The notes beneath the pieces are model-generated. The model was not told the origin of the DNA. It made no database searches and saw only the letters and a list, made by a program, of their open reading frames with translations. 50,510 nt of DNA from Pseudoselenomonas ruminantium (GTDB lineage Bacteria; Bacillota; Negativicutes; Selenomonadales; Selenomonadaceae): NCBI GenBank assembly GCA_902780915.1, contig CACZHK010000026.1:1-50510 (forward strand), written 5' to 3'. Shown here one piece after another: positions 1 through 8,338 of this stretch (position 1 is its first letter; every line of letters begins with the position of its first letter). The translations under genes were made by a program, and so were the position numbers.

Positions 1-19
1 GCGAAAACTCAACGGCATT

Positions 20-241
20 TTATGCCGCACAGGAGGGTGTTGCTTTTTGCTCTTTCAAAGGATTTTTAAACATCAAATGGCTGTTTTTGAAACACGCCAA
101 ATTTTGATCTATATTAAGGCTTTTTTCTGTATACAGAGTTATTTCAACTTGAACATTCCTCTCTGCTGCCACAGCAAATTTTGGCAACAACACGACCAGA
201 GTTATAATCAGCAATAAAATTATATTTTTTAGGTTACACAT
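20..241 (-). CDS. Small secreted protein of unknown function
   Basis: A 73-residue product if read from the ATG at 241, which has GGAAGG eight bases upstream; a GTG nine bases earlier is possible but too close to that site. Residues 1-24 form a clear signal peptide (Lys, then a long Leu/Ile/Val stretch, ending AVAA). The mature part is about 45 residues with two cysteines and no motif I recognise. It follows the glycosyltransferase gene on the same strand by only about 30 bases, so it is probably the last gene of the LPS transcript seen here. The AT-rich codon use matches its neighbours. It is short, so it could be a remnant, but the signal peptide and ribosome site argue that it is real. Confidence 0.5.
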   Translation of the reverse strand: MCNLKNIILLLIITLVVLLPKFAVAAERNVQVEITLYTEKSLNIDQNLACFKNSHLMFKNPLKEQKATPSCAA

Positions 242-270
242 AACACTCACCTTCCACTCATTTAATCACC

Positions 271-1257
271 CTAAACATATTCTCTTTTATGACAACATTG
301 ATTTATTGGTTCAGGATGATTCTGTATGGCTAGTACATCCTTAACATGCTCATACCCCGTATCTGCTATTCGTTGACGCTCCTGCTCGTGATGTAGGTAA
401 TAATCAATCTTCTCTATCATATCGTCCAAGTCATCATACAAACATAAATCCCTGGACAAATCCAACAGGCCATGACTCAAGGGGCCACGATCCATCAGCT
501 GAAATGATTTCGTAGCCAGAATTTCAAAAGTTCTAGGATTCAAGCTTTTATGATCCTCACAGTTTATATTAAGGCAAATTTTACTTCTGCGATAAACTGC
601 AGCAGCTTCTTCTGCCGAAAACAGCCTATTTTCCAGATACGGAAGCAGCCACTTATGACGATGATTAAACTGAATTCTTTTCCACCAATGGCGGCCCTTG
701 TACCAATAGCCACCTACCAACATAGACAACCCATGATCTGCAACATATTGAGTCACCCGTTCCAATGCCCTTAAACGATTAGGATAAGTAGAACCTATAA
801 AGGAGATATCTATATCCCTGACTGTGCTTTCATCGGGATAAAATATTCTGTTATCATAATAAACTGGCCTGTACTCGACACTGATATTGGGATATTTTTC
901 GGTCAAATAACTCACATCATCATAATCAAAGCAATAAACATGCTTGAAATAAGACACATCTGCCTCTAGATGCTTGAATCTTTTAATTCCATCCAACAGT
1001 TGAATATAAGTGTTATACGGCGCCAACAGTTCAAAAGCCTCCCTAGGCATACCAGCGCCTGAAATCATGTAAACAATATCATAACTTTTCTGTTTCAGAA
1101 AATTCCTCAATCTATGTACTAAACATTCATCAAATCTGTATTTAAGGAAATCCGCCCCCAGCTTGTACATACGGCGCTGAAAAGGCGAACAAACTTTGTA
1201 GAATTCTGTGATTTCAAACCAGTCCACCTGTCCCCCCCCATGTGGATATAATTCCAT
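271..1257 (-). CDS. GT1-like glycosyltransferase, N-terminus out of frame
   Basis: The product resembles the CgeB/DUF3880-type glycosyltransferases. A segment SFIGSTYPNR marks the start of the second Rossmann half, and the C-terminal part has KICLNIN...SLNPRTFEILAT, which fits the nucleotide-sugar-binding Glu region of GT-B enzymes. The frame as assembled starts at an ATG at 1257 with no ribosome site. A much better start, GTG at 1297 with GGAG nine bases upstream, encodes VKVALLAARSPIADG, a typical GT-B first strand. It falls out of frame at a run of eight G at 1239-1232; seven Gs would join both parts (STWGGQVDWF). The gene is therefore either switched off by slippage in this assembly or affected by a sequencing error. 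It lies at the distal end of the LPS cluster, presumably adding a late sugar. Confidence 0.7.
   Translation of the reverse strand: MELYPHGGGQVDWFEITEFYKVCSPFQRRMYKLGADFLKYRFDECLVHRLRNFLKQKSYDIVYMISGAGMPREAFELLAPYNTYIQLLDGIKRFKHLEADVSYFKHVYCFDYDDVSYLTEKYPNISVEYRPVYYDNRIFYPDESTVRDIDISFIGSTYPNRLRALERVTQYVADHGLSMLVGGYWYKGRHWWKRIQFNHRHKWLLPYLENRLFSAEEAAAVYRRSKICLNINCEDHKSLNPRTFEILATKSFQLMDRGPLSHGLLDLSRDLCLYDDLDDMIEKIDYYLHHEQERQRIADTGYEHVKDVLAIQNHPEPINQCCHKREYV
1232..1239 (-). repeat. G8 homopolymer at the frame break
   Basis: Eight consecutive G on the coding strand, lying about 58 bases inside the reading frame that begins at the GTG at 1297. With eight Gs that frame hits a stop a few codons later. 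With seven or ten it continues into the glycosyltransferase. This is the typical layout of a slipped-strand switch, but it is also a common place for sequencing error. Confidence 0.7.
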
Positions 1258-1446
1258 CAGCGATTGGGGATCTAGCCGCCAGCAGTGCTACTTTCACGTT
1301 GTACTACTCCTTTATTTCTATGACATTACGCATTGCTTGAGAATCACGATATCCCCATCTTCATTGAAAACAGGCATAAAGAGAAACATACTTTCTTGCT
1401 ACTCATAGCAATATATAACCCAGTTATATAAACTTTATAACTTGAA

Positions 1447-2421
1447 TTATTTCATTTTAGTTTTAATTTTATCTAAAACGTAACGGCAATACCATGACAG
1501 TGCTTCCACATATCGTCCCTGCTTGCGTAATACTTTCCCCATTAACCTATTCTCTTGATAATTTCTCGGAATATACACATAGCCACGCCACGGTGAATTT
1601 TCCAAAGCTTTTTCCCAAAGTGCTTTTAGCTTATTTTGACACCAAGGCTGCCATGGTTTAATATCACCAGCAAAATGAAGAAACACCGTATCTTTCGGCA
1701 AAGGGACTTCTTGATGCTTCCCATTCATATAAAAGTGATTATAACGTTCAGACAGCATTTGGTATCTAGAGCCTATAGAAATATTCAATGCATCTTGATC
1801 ACAAAAAGAAAATTCATTTTCAGCCAGCAATTTCATCGCTTTTTCTGACACATTAGCTTCATTCCACTTTTCCAAATTCATGTATATGACACCGGAGTTG
1901 AAATACACATGCTCTCTCGGAAGACCAATCTCACACTTGTGTTCTTCGATCCAACTTCCGGAATCCTGTACTGCCATGCAAATTGAATTTATATCTAAAT
2001 CCCGTAATTTCTTGAACGAGTTAAGACACATAAGGTCAGAATCAAGATATAAAATCTTTTTTATTTGAGGATACAATAAAGCCGCACTTATAATACGATA
2101 AAACGCAGCTTGAGAATAACGCTGACTAGTTTTTATATATTTAAATTCATCAGCGTTAACATAATATAATACTACAGTAAGTTCTATGTATTTTTCACTA
2201 AGAATTTTAAACCGCTGTATATCAATCTCCTTTATGTCATCACAAAAAATATGAAACATAAAGCATACTTTAGGATTATTATCAAGAATGGAGTTTATCA
2301 CCACACCAGCCTGAACGGCATAATCTTTAGTTATGCCTAAAGATATGTGGAAAAAATCATCTTCATTATCAGCTTGTCCTCCCAATACAGTTTTTTCTTT
2401 TATAAACCTTGTAAAATCCAA
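1447..2421 (-). CDS. GT8 family glycosyltransferase (LPS glucosyl/galactosyltransferase-like)
   Basis: A retaining GT8 enzyme of the WaaI/WaaJ (RfaJ) kind that would move glucose or galactose from a UDP-sugar to the LPS core. The metal-binding DxD motif is in LYLDSDLM (Asp127/Asp129), followed by YFNSGVIYMNLEKW and the DQDALN motif. The late metal/nucleotide His motif is in FLHFAGDIKPW. At 324 residues it has normal family length. The start is a TTG at 2421 with GAGGG six bases upstream; a nearby ATG is in another frame that stops at once. It sits between the O-antigen ligase and the GT1-like gene in the AT-rich end of the cluster. The exact sugar and acceptor cannot be read from the sequence. 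Confidence 0.85.
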   Translation of the reverse strand: MDFTRFIKEKTVLGGQADNEDDFFHISLGITKDYAVQAGVVINSILDNNPKVCFMFHIFCDDIKEIDIQRFKILSEKYIELTVVLYYVNADEFKYIKTSQRYSQAAFYRIISAALLYPQIKKILYLDSDLMCLNSFKKLRDLDINSICMAVQDSGSWIEEHKCEIGLPREHVYFNSGVIYMNLEKWNEANVSEKAMKLLAENEFSFCDQDALNISIGSRYQMLSERYNHFYMNGKHQEVPLPKDTVFLHFAGDIKPWQPWCQNKLKALWEKALENSPWRGYVYIPRNYQENRLMGKVLRKQGRYVEALSWYCRYVLDKIKTKMK

Positions 2422-2511
2422 TCATATCCCTCATTTCTATGCCACAGTAACACTCATTCATCTTTTTATTTCATCAATTATCATAACGCTATCTGCATCA
2501 GCATCAATAAA

Positions 2512-3762
2512 CTACACTTTTTCTTCGCAAGAAAACTTATCACAATCTTGAATCTCTCTGTCATTTATTGCCATAGCCAGTCCCAGTAAAGAAAAATACA
2601 TTTTAGCTATTTGCCTTTGATATATATTTTCATCCACTAAGCCATGACAATATAAAGACATGGTAACCCACATCATTGCCCACAGTGTCCATTGGCTCTT
2701 GCGCGCAAAAATATTCTTTAGCAAATACCACCATATTATAAATGAAAAAACTATATATCCACCTGCCCCTACCCCCCCTGTCGTAGAAAGCCATTGAAAC
2801 AAGTCATTATGAGAATGAACCCACGCTTGGGGAACTTTGTCCTTGCCAACATAGTGAACATAATTAGGAATTGCACTCTTAAAATTTCCAAATCCAACAC
2901 CATTAACTGGATTCTCTATAAACATGTATGAGGCAATAGTCAGTATATCCAATCTTGCTTTGTCGCTATTAGCTCTCGAATAGATATTTGCTGTAATCAC
3001 CATAGATAAAAAAGAAACCAAACAAAGCATTATGATACTGACCGCTATTTTTTTCCTAAAGTCCCATTGATTCTTAAACGAAATCCAATACAATGTCACC
3101 ATGAGCAAAGCACCAGCAATCAAGCCTGTCATACCACCACGAGATCCTGTCATCCATATTCCCGTCATAATAACGGCAAAAGAAAAAGCATTTAATAAGC
3201 ACCACAATTTGCTACTTTTAAGCTTATACAATGCCAACAACAAGAAAGGAATATTCATTGCCAAAAGTTGCACCGTCACATTAGGATTATTCCCCCAGGG
3301 AGCGAATCTTCTTCCACTCATAAAACCTGGTTCACAGATGTATGCCATCAAACACGCAACTGCACTTACTAACGCTCCAACTGTAACAGCTTTATAAAAA
3401 ACATCACTTTTGAAAAACCACCTTACTCCTACATACATAACAAAGAAGGCGACCATAATACGCGTAAAATAGTCCAACGTTTCTATAATAATCTTTTCTT
3501 CACCATGTGAAATAGCAGATATGATCAAGCCTACAGCGAAAATCGCAAATGCAAACAACACCACTTTATCAGGCAACTGAACAAATTTTCTCATCTTATA
3601 ACATACTGTTGCTACTGCTATCAACAATCCAACTTCCGAAAGGCTGTAAATAGCAGTACCTTTGAAAGCTATTGAAAAAGCTATCAATCCACCCAGAGAC
3701 AAGCAGCCTAGCCTATAAATAGTCGGCCAATTATCAGAAATATTTCGATTGATGAAATCCAT
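2512..3762 (-). CDS. waaL: O-antigen ligase / polymerase-like membrane protein (Wzy_C family)
   Basis: A 416-residue polytopic protein with about ten to twelve hydrophobic segments and a large periplasmic loop in the second half. The loop carries NPVNGVGFGNFKSAIPNY and WVHSHNDLFQWLSTTGGVG, the Wzy_C/WaaL hallmark with the His-x-His-N pattern. Such enzymes join undecaprenyl-linked O-chains to the lipid A core at the outer face of the inner membrane. The start is the ATG at 3762 with GGAGG seven bases upstream; a TTG just before it is an alternative. A run of seven Gs lies inside the gene at 2778-2772 (Thr-Gly-Gly-Val), in frame here. WaaL and Wzy share this domain, so ligase is preferred only because of the core-gene context. 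Confidence 0.8.
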   Translation of the reverse strand: MDFINRNISDNWPTIYRLGCLSLGGLIAFSIAFKGTAIYSLSEVGLLIAVATVCYKMRKFVQLPDKVVLFAFAIFAVGLIISAISHGEEKIIIETLDYFTRIMVAFFVMYVGVRWFFKSDVFYKAVTVGALVSAVACLMAYICEPGFMSGRRFAPWGNNPNVTVQLLAMNIPFLLLALYKLKSSKLWCLLNAFSFAVIMTGIWMTGSRGGMTGLIAGALLMVTLYWISFKNQWDFRKKIAVSIIMLCLVSFLSMVITANIYSRANSDKARLDILTIASYMFIENPVNGVGFGNFKSAIPNYVHYVGKDKVPQAWVHSHNDLFQWLSTTGGVGAGGYIVFSFIIWWYLLKNIFARKSQWTLWAMMWVTMSLYCHGLVDENIYQRQIAKMYFSLLGLAMAINDREIQDCDKFSCEEKV

Positions 3763-3833
3763 CAAACCACCTCCTAAATCAAAAGGCTAATACTCCATTC
3801 CGCCGCCTTTCACTGGAATCTCCAGTAATGCTT

Positions 3834-4115
3834 TTATGCATGTATCATCAATGCAAAAAGCTTTTCTGCCACCTGCCTGTCTATCTCATCCAGCATAGCA
3901 AAACGCCTGCGGTACACCGCCCGCTTGCGGGTAGGCACTTCCTCCATAGTCTTTCGCGGCTCCATCAACGGCAACTCATCAAAACGCTCATCCTCAGTCC
4001 TCCATCCCCCGGCCTCCAGCCAGAATTCGCTGAAATCAGTCTTTAGCTTGCGGTCGGCCCACACATGATTCATGGCATTCATCTCAAGCCAATCAGAAAA
4101 AGAGGAAGCACTCAT
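3834..4115 (-). pseudogene. Truncated duplicate of the VirK/YbjX-like gene C-terminus
   Basis: An open frame of 93 codons. Codons for about 70 residues (from NAMNHVWADRK to DRQV) are almost identical to the C-terminal end of the intact gene at 6311-7237. The first 14 residues (beginning MSASSFSDW) and the last 12 are unrelated to that gene. No DUF535 core is present, so this is a fragment, not a working copy. Its ATG overlaps the stop of a 24-codon frame ending at 4113 (MPNSLDTWEKM...), so the whole 4079-4199 stretch may be the remnant of another gene joined to the repeat. Confidence 0.75.
3871..4078. repeat. 208-bp direct repeat, copy 1
   Basis: This copy matches 6366-6573 in the same orientation with only a few differences, such as C/T in the ACGCTC/ACGTTC stretch and A/G in GGCCCACAC/GGCCCGCAC, plus some mismatches at the left edge. 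It ends abruptly at CATGGCAT on the right. The two copies bracket the ATPase/TOPRIM cassette. Confidence 0.9.
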
Positions 4116-4199
4116 TTTTTCCTGTCAAGCGAATCATCATCCGAATCCTGTAACATCTTCTCCCATGTATCTAAGCTATTCGGCATGCTGCCTAAATGC

Positions 4200-4904
4200 T
4201 CAAATTACTGCCTCCGTAAAAAATAGGCCAAAGTTGGTATATCTGTGCAATGATTTCTCACCACTTTTAATAAAATCCCACGATCCACGCCAAGAGCCAT
4301 CAACACTAAAGTCTGAGTTGGAAATAAAATCAACGAAGCCCTTCACGTCACAATAGTATCTGTCGGCAAATTCATCTGCCATGCTTCGTTTTATTTTAGA
4401 TGGAACATTTGCATTGTTATGCAAAACATGCTCCAGATTGCAGGAGAAATAAAAAACTCTATATGGAATCTCCTCGCCCATACCTACACAGTTAAGACTT
4501 TGCAATGCCTCAAGATTTTCTCTCTTACGCTTATTTCTTTTAACAGCTTCTTCCTTGGATGATACAAAAATAACATCTTGATTATATATCCAGTGATCTA
4601 TAGGATTCATCTCGCGAATACAATCGTCACTAACATAAGCACCATCCATATCAACCAAATGCACAACTGACACTAAATCACTCTCAAATAGTTTAATCTC
4701 ATCAAGCTTGCAATGAATCTCTCTGTTTATTTTAGTCAATATATTACTTGGATTCGTATCATAGTCAGATGTGATGTCCGTTCCGATAACTTGAAAGTAC
4801 TCCCTTCTTGGTTTTAGATACTTTTGCATTATCCCACCCAATGAAAGTTCATCTGTGTCACCTTCTACCAAAAATATTATTGCCTTATCAGTTGCAACTT
4901 TCAC
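4200..4904 (-). CDS. TOPRIM/DUF4435-like protein paired with the ATPase, putative defence effector
   Basis: A 234-residue protein. The N-terminal strand and motif FLVEGDTDE (Glu14, Asp18) followed by a helix, and then VHLVDMDGAY at about residues 80-90, look like the Glu and Asp-x-Asp metal motifs of a TOPRIM fold, as in OLD nucleases and DUF4435 (AriB). A later FFSCNLEHVL segment recalls the conserved Asn/Glu region of DUF4435. The start is a GTG whose four bases GTGA overlap the stop of the upstream ATPase, so the two are translated as a coupled pair. In PARIS an AAA_15-type ATPase (AriA) holds a DUF4435 nuclease (AriB); I infer a similar pairing here, but the small size and weak similarity mean it may be a different family (AbiL-like or OLD-like). 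Confidence 0.6.
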   Translation of the reverse strand: MKVATDKAIIFLVEGDTDELSLGGIMQKYLKPRREYFQVIGTDITSDYDTNPSNILTKINREIHCKLDEIKLFESDLVSVVHLVDMDGAYVSDDCIREMNPIDHWIYNQDVIFVSSKEEAVKRNKRKRENLEALQSLNCVGMGEEIPYRVFYFSCNLEHVLHNNANVPSKIKRSMADEFADRYYCDVKGFVDFISNSDFSVDGSWRGSWDFIKSGEKSLHRYTNFGLFFTEAVI

Positions 4905-6277
4905 GCCATCAAGTCCCTTCCTGCCAAGCGAAAAGCACGTCCAATAGCATATACATCTATATCATCGCATAGCTTTTCCTTCTGCCCACCTATAGATAAG
5001 CTTCTCAGATAAGTATCTCTTATATTATCCGTTTTATCAATTCCATCAATACTAATATATCTATTTTCAGGATTCACAGTTGTAAAAGATATAGACTCTT
5101 TGTTTACAGTCTCCAAAATACGCAGATTATGAGATGTAAACAGCAATTGTCCTCTTCCATTTTTCTCTATAATCTGCAATAGATTGCCCAAAAGATATTC
5201 AAATATGCCAGAGTCAAGTTCATCTACCACCAGACAAACCGTCTCATCATTGTACATTGCTATGATTGCATTAAGTATAGATACAATCTTAATTACGCCA
5301 GCAGATTCACACCGCAGAGGTATTTTTACTCCCTCCTTGACAGAAATCAATTCTATTTTTCTGCCATCTGAGCCATCATCCATAAGCTGACTGCCATAAT
5401 CATTGATCTCGACCCTTAAATTTGGTACAATCGTACTCAAGACTTTGTTTATCGGCTCTATAGAATTATTTAAGACATCATAAATTCGTTTTGGAATCAA
5501 AGATATCTTCTGCAAAAATATAGGAATGGTTCCCTTATCAAGGACATCTTGTTTTTTCTGGCTTATATTTATAGGGATAAGATATTGCATATTTATTACC
5601 CCAATATCAAGATTAGTAATAACAAACATTTTAGCCATAGCAAAATGGCGCAAAGCCCTCACCCCAAAAGAAAGCATCTCATCGGAAAATTTGTCATCAA
5701 ATATTTTGCTTCCTTCTTCTGAAAACAATAACGAAGTGCCTGTATTGGCAGCCATTTTTTTTGCAACTGCAAAGCTAATAATGTTATTTTCATCATCTTT
5801 CACGAACTTGTCATAGCTATACTTTGGGCCAAACGTGTTTGATTCTCCTATGATATTACAACTAAATATTTCTTTATAAAAACCATTTTCATTTTGACTT
5901 AATTCCGTGAATAACAATTTTTCACTGCTTACTCTGCATTTTGCATTAACTTCTCTCAAAGTGTAGATGTACTCATACCCAAAATATTTTTCTCCCTCTT
6001 TTATAAGAAAGCAAACACCGACCTCCGCTTCTGTCTCGCCCCTGCGGATGTTTTCTGCCGCATTGGTAGGCAATTCCGTGCCACATAAAATTTTCTGCAA
6101 CAAATGCAAGGCATCAACAACTGCGGTTTTCCCAGAGCCATTTTGCCCATATATCCCACGAATATCACTCTTGTCCAGTACTAAATTATCCAAATTTCCC
6201 CAAGGCACTTCCCCAAACCTAACATCTTTGAAGTTTTTTAGTTTGATATTCGTTATCCTAACAACTTCCGATGGCAC
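4901..6277 (-). CDS. AAA_15 / RecF-OLD-type ATPase of a putative defence pair
   Basis: A 458-residue ABC/SMC-like ATPase. The N-terminus IKLKNFKDVRF is the typical first strand of RecF/OLD-like proteins. Walker A is GQNGSGKT (residues 44-51), a signature-like ESAGVIK lies before Walker B, Walker B is CLVVDELDSG (about 345-354), and LLFTSHN (about 380) is the switch His. There is no long coiled coil and no TOPRIM of its own; the partner gene supplies that. The start is GTG with GGAGGG seven bases upstream. The gene is clearly AT-richer than the core LPS genes and sits between 208-bp direct repeats. Family knowledge links such ATPase plus small TOPRIM/DUF4435 pairs to phage defence (PARIS, AbiL); the role here is inference. 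Confidence 0.7.
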   Translation of the reverse strand: MPSEVVRITNIKLKNFKDVRFGEVPWGNLDNLVLDKSDIRGIYGQNGSGKTAVVDALHLLQKILCGTELPTNAAENIRRGETEAEVGVCFLIKEGEKYFGYEYIYTLREVNAKCRVSSEKLLFTELSQNENGFYKEIFSCNIIGESNTFGPKYSYDKFVKDDENNIISFAVAKKMAANTGTSLLFSEEGSKIFDDKFSDEMLSFGVRALRHFAMAKMFVITNLDIGVINMQYLIPINISQKKQDVLDKGTIPIFLQKISLIPKRIYDVLNNSIEPINKVLSTIVPNLRVEINDYGSQLMDDGSDGRKIELISVKEGVKIPLRCESAGVIKIVSILNAIIAMYNDETVCLVVDELDSGIFEYLLGNLLQIIEKNGRGQLLFTSHNLRILETVNKESISFTTVNPENRYISIDGIDKTDNIRDTYLRSLSIGGQKEKLCDDIDVYAIGRAFRLAGRDLMA

Positions 6278-6310
6278 AAATATCCCTCCGCATTTTATAT
6301 ATCCAGCACT

Positions 6311-7237
6311 TTACAACTTCTCTTTTTTTCTCAGAGGCAAAGACAGCGCCACTAAATATTCTCCCACCTGTCTATCTATTTCATCTAGCATAGCAAAACG
6401 CCTGCGGTACACCGCCCGCTTGCGGGTAGGCACTTCCTCCATAGTCTTTCGCGGCTCCATCAACGGCAACTCATCAAAACGTTCATCCTCAGTCCTCCAT
6501 CCCCCGGCCTCCAGCCAGAATTCGCTGAAATCAGTCTTTAGCTTGCGGTCGGCCCGCACATGATTCATGGCATAGTAGCCCTGATTGGTGACAGCATAAA
6601 TATGCTTCAAGCCCAAGCCACGCGCCAGAGCCTGGGTCAGATAGAGAATGAGATTTTTCGTGCGGTAGGCATGGCACCGCTTGGTGACTTTTTTGACAAT
6701 ATCCCGTGCTCCCTCCATATTCGGTCCCTGCATGGCACCGATATATAGAGAGTACTCCCCTCCCCTGTCTTTTGCTATCCAAAATATCATCTGATAAAGA
6801 CACGTATCACCCAAATAGAGCATAATTGACAGCAGGCCCTCTTTCCTTTGACCTGTTTCAAAGGCGAGCTTGCAACACAAAGGCTCTTCTCCATCGGCTC
6901 CATCATTCCAAAGAGTGTAGAACTTATAGTCATACAAGCCCTGAAAAATCTCAGAGCGTAAATTTTCTTTCAAAAAGGTCATATGCTCCTTCACAATACG
7001 CAGGCGACTGTCAAAATCGGACTTGCAGTAAAAAAAAGCACGGGTTGGCTGCTCGTAGACGAAGGGACAGGTGCTGGCAACAGTCCGCAAAATTTCATCA
7101 CTATCAAAAAAACGCTCCAAATCCCTCAGCTTGCCACTGTGCAGGAGCGCCCTAGCTCGAAAGACCCAATAACGCCTTACCTCACGGGGATTGCTCATAT
7201 TGTAAATGGCATGGCCAAGTTGTCTGAATGATTTCAT
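6311..7237 (-). CDS. VirK/YbjX-like protein (DUF535)
   Basis: A 308-residue soluble protein that fits the DUF535 family: an N-terminal RYWVFRARALLH segment, a central GLYDYKFYTLW, then LSIMLYLGD and YIGAMQGPN...DIVKKVTK, then GL.HIYAVTNQGYY. Family members (Salmonella/Shigella VirK, E. coli YbjX) are linked to envelope and LPS-related resistance, but no reaction is established. The start has AGGAGG ahead of the ATG. The C-terminal 70 codons are duplicated at 3871-4078. It stands between the GT9 gene and the ATPase pair on the same strand, so it may share the LPS transcript. Confidence 0.8.
   Translation of the reverse strand: MKSFRQLGHAIYNMSNPREVRRYWVFRARALLHSGKLRDLERFFDSDEILRTVASTCPFVYEQPTRAFFYCKSDFDSRLRIVKEHMTFLKENLRSEIFQGLYDYKFYTLWNDGADGEEPLCCKLAFETGQRKEGLLSIMLYLGDTCLYQMIFWIAKDRGGEYSLYIGAMQGPNMEGARDIVKKVTKRCHAYRTKNLILYLTQALARGLGLKHIYAVTNQGYYAMNHVRADRKLKTDFSEFWLEAGGWRTEDERFDELPLMEPRKTMEEVPTRKRAVYRRRFAMLDEIDRQVGEYLVALSLPLRKKEKL
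6366..6573. repeat. 208-bp direct repeat, copy 2
   Basis: This copy is the native one, inside the 3' end of the intact DUF535 gene. The partner is 3871-4078. The distance between the two right ends is about 2.5 kb, and the intervening DNA holds the ATPase/TOPRIM pair. Confidence 0.9.
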
Positions 7238-7329
7238 AAATGTCCTCCTAAATCTGGCTCAGCCCCTGCTAAACAATCAACTTTTCTTTTCAGCCGAACA
7301 GTTCTTGAAGTCCACAACTCGCAATTTCA

Positions 7330-8313
7330 TTAAATTAGACGTGCCACCTGTTCCCAAACCTCATCAACAGAAATACTTTTTATGCACTGATTATCATTAC
7401 AGGGAGGAAACTTTATATTGTAACATGGGGAACATGGGAATTCACGGGAAACAACTGTGCAATTTTTTCTTGGTGCCCAACTTGCCGGACTGGAGGGACC
7501 ATATATAGCTAAAGCATGAGTAGCTGTAGTAGCACAAATATGCAATACCGATGTGCAACCGCATAAAAGCAAGTCTGACTCTGAAATAAGCCAATAAGTC
7601 TCCCTCAGATTAGTAAGACCCACAAGATTTACGATGCCGGGAAAATCCTGCTCAGCCCTCTGACGGTTTTCCTTTCCACCTATTATTGCCACCGCGCACC
7701 CTTTTTCCTGCAACCGTTCAGCAGTTTCCCTATATTTTGCTGGTTCCCAGTCCTTCAATGAGTCAAGTGAATATGGTGCCATCAATACCAGCTTGCCAGA
7801 TTCAACCAAGTTCTCCCGTAATATATTTCTCACATGCTTCTTTTCCTGCTCTGATGGACACAGCGGCTCCAGCCTTGTGTCTTTACCATACACGCCAACA
7901 AATTCAGCAAGACGCAAATGATTCATTGGCTCATATATAGGCTTAGTTTCCTCTCTTGGCTCAACATGAACATTGACAAAGTCTTTTCCCCTGCCAATCC
8001 GTTTGGGAATCATAGCCAAGAACGCAAAAAAGGCATTGCGATAATGATGGTCAAGAATAATGGCTGCATCAGCACGCCAAATTGCCTTGACTATCCTTAG
8101 CCACGAATCTCCCTTTTCATATGCCATCATATGATCTATATATGGATTTCCCTGCATCAGCTCTTTTCCCGCATAGGAAGTAACCAAAATAAGCTGTGCA
8201 TGAGGATAGGTATTCTTGATTTCTCGATACACAGGTGTTGCCAGCAACATATCCCCTATACTCGCTCTGTGCATAACAACAATCTTTTTCATTTTTCCCG
8301 CGTCTTCCTTCAC
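7330..8313 (-). CDS. GT9 family heptosyltransferase
   Basis: A 327-residue member of the ADP-heptose:LPS heptosyltransferase family (WaaC/WaaF/WaaQ). The N-terminal KIVVMHRASIGDMLLATPV is the GT9 signature strand and loop. The C-terminal half carries VNLVGLTNLRETYWLISESDLLL and a Cys-rich tail (FPCSPCYNIKFPPCND) seen in many Firmicute GT9 proteins. The start is GTG at 8313 with GGGAGG five bases upstream; an ATG seven codons in lacks a good site. The protein works at the cytoplasmic face of the inner membrane on lipid A-core intermediates. Which heptose position it fills cannot be decided; two more GT9 genes lie in this cluster. Confidence 0.85.
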   Translation of the reverse strand: MKEDAGKMKKIVVMHRASIGDMLLATPVYREIKNTYPHAQLILVTSYAGKELMQGNPYIDHMMAYEKGDSWLRIVKAIWRADAAIILDHHYRNAFFAFLAMIPKRIGRGKDFVNVHVEPREETKPIYEPMNHLRLAEFVGVYGKDTRLEPLCPSEQEKKHVRNILRENLVESGKLVLMAPYSLDSLKDWEPAKYRETAERLQEKGCAVAIIGGKENRQRAEQDFPGIVNLVGLTNLRETYWLISESDLLLCGCTSVLHICATTATHALAIYGPSSPASWAPRKNCTVVSREFPCSPCYNIKFPPCNDNQCIKSISVDEVWEQVARLI

Positions 8314-8338
8314 GTTATCCTCCCACGAGCATTCACAT

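Noticed and set aside
3871..6573. Interpreting the repeats and cassette as an insertion sequence or transposon
   Set aside because: There is no transposase, no terminal inverted repeat and no short target duplication; the repeats are 208 bp of coding sequence from the neighbouring gene.
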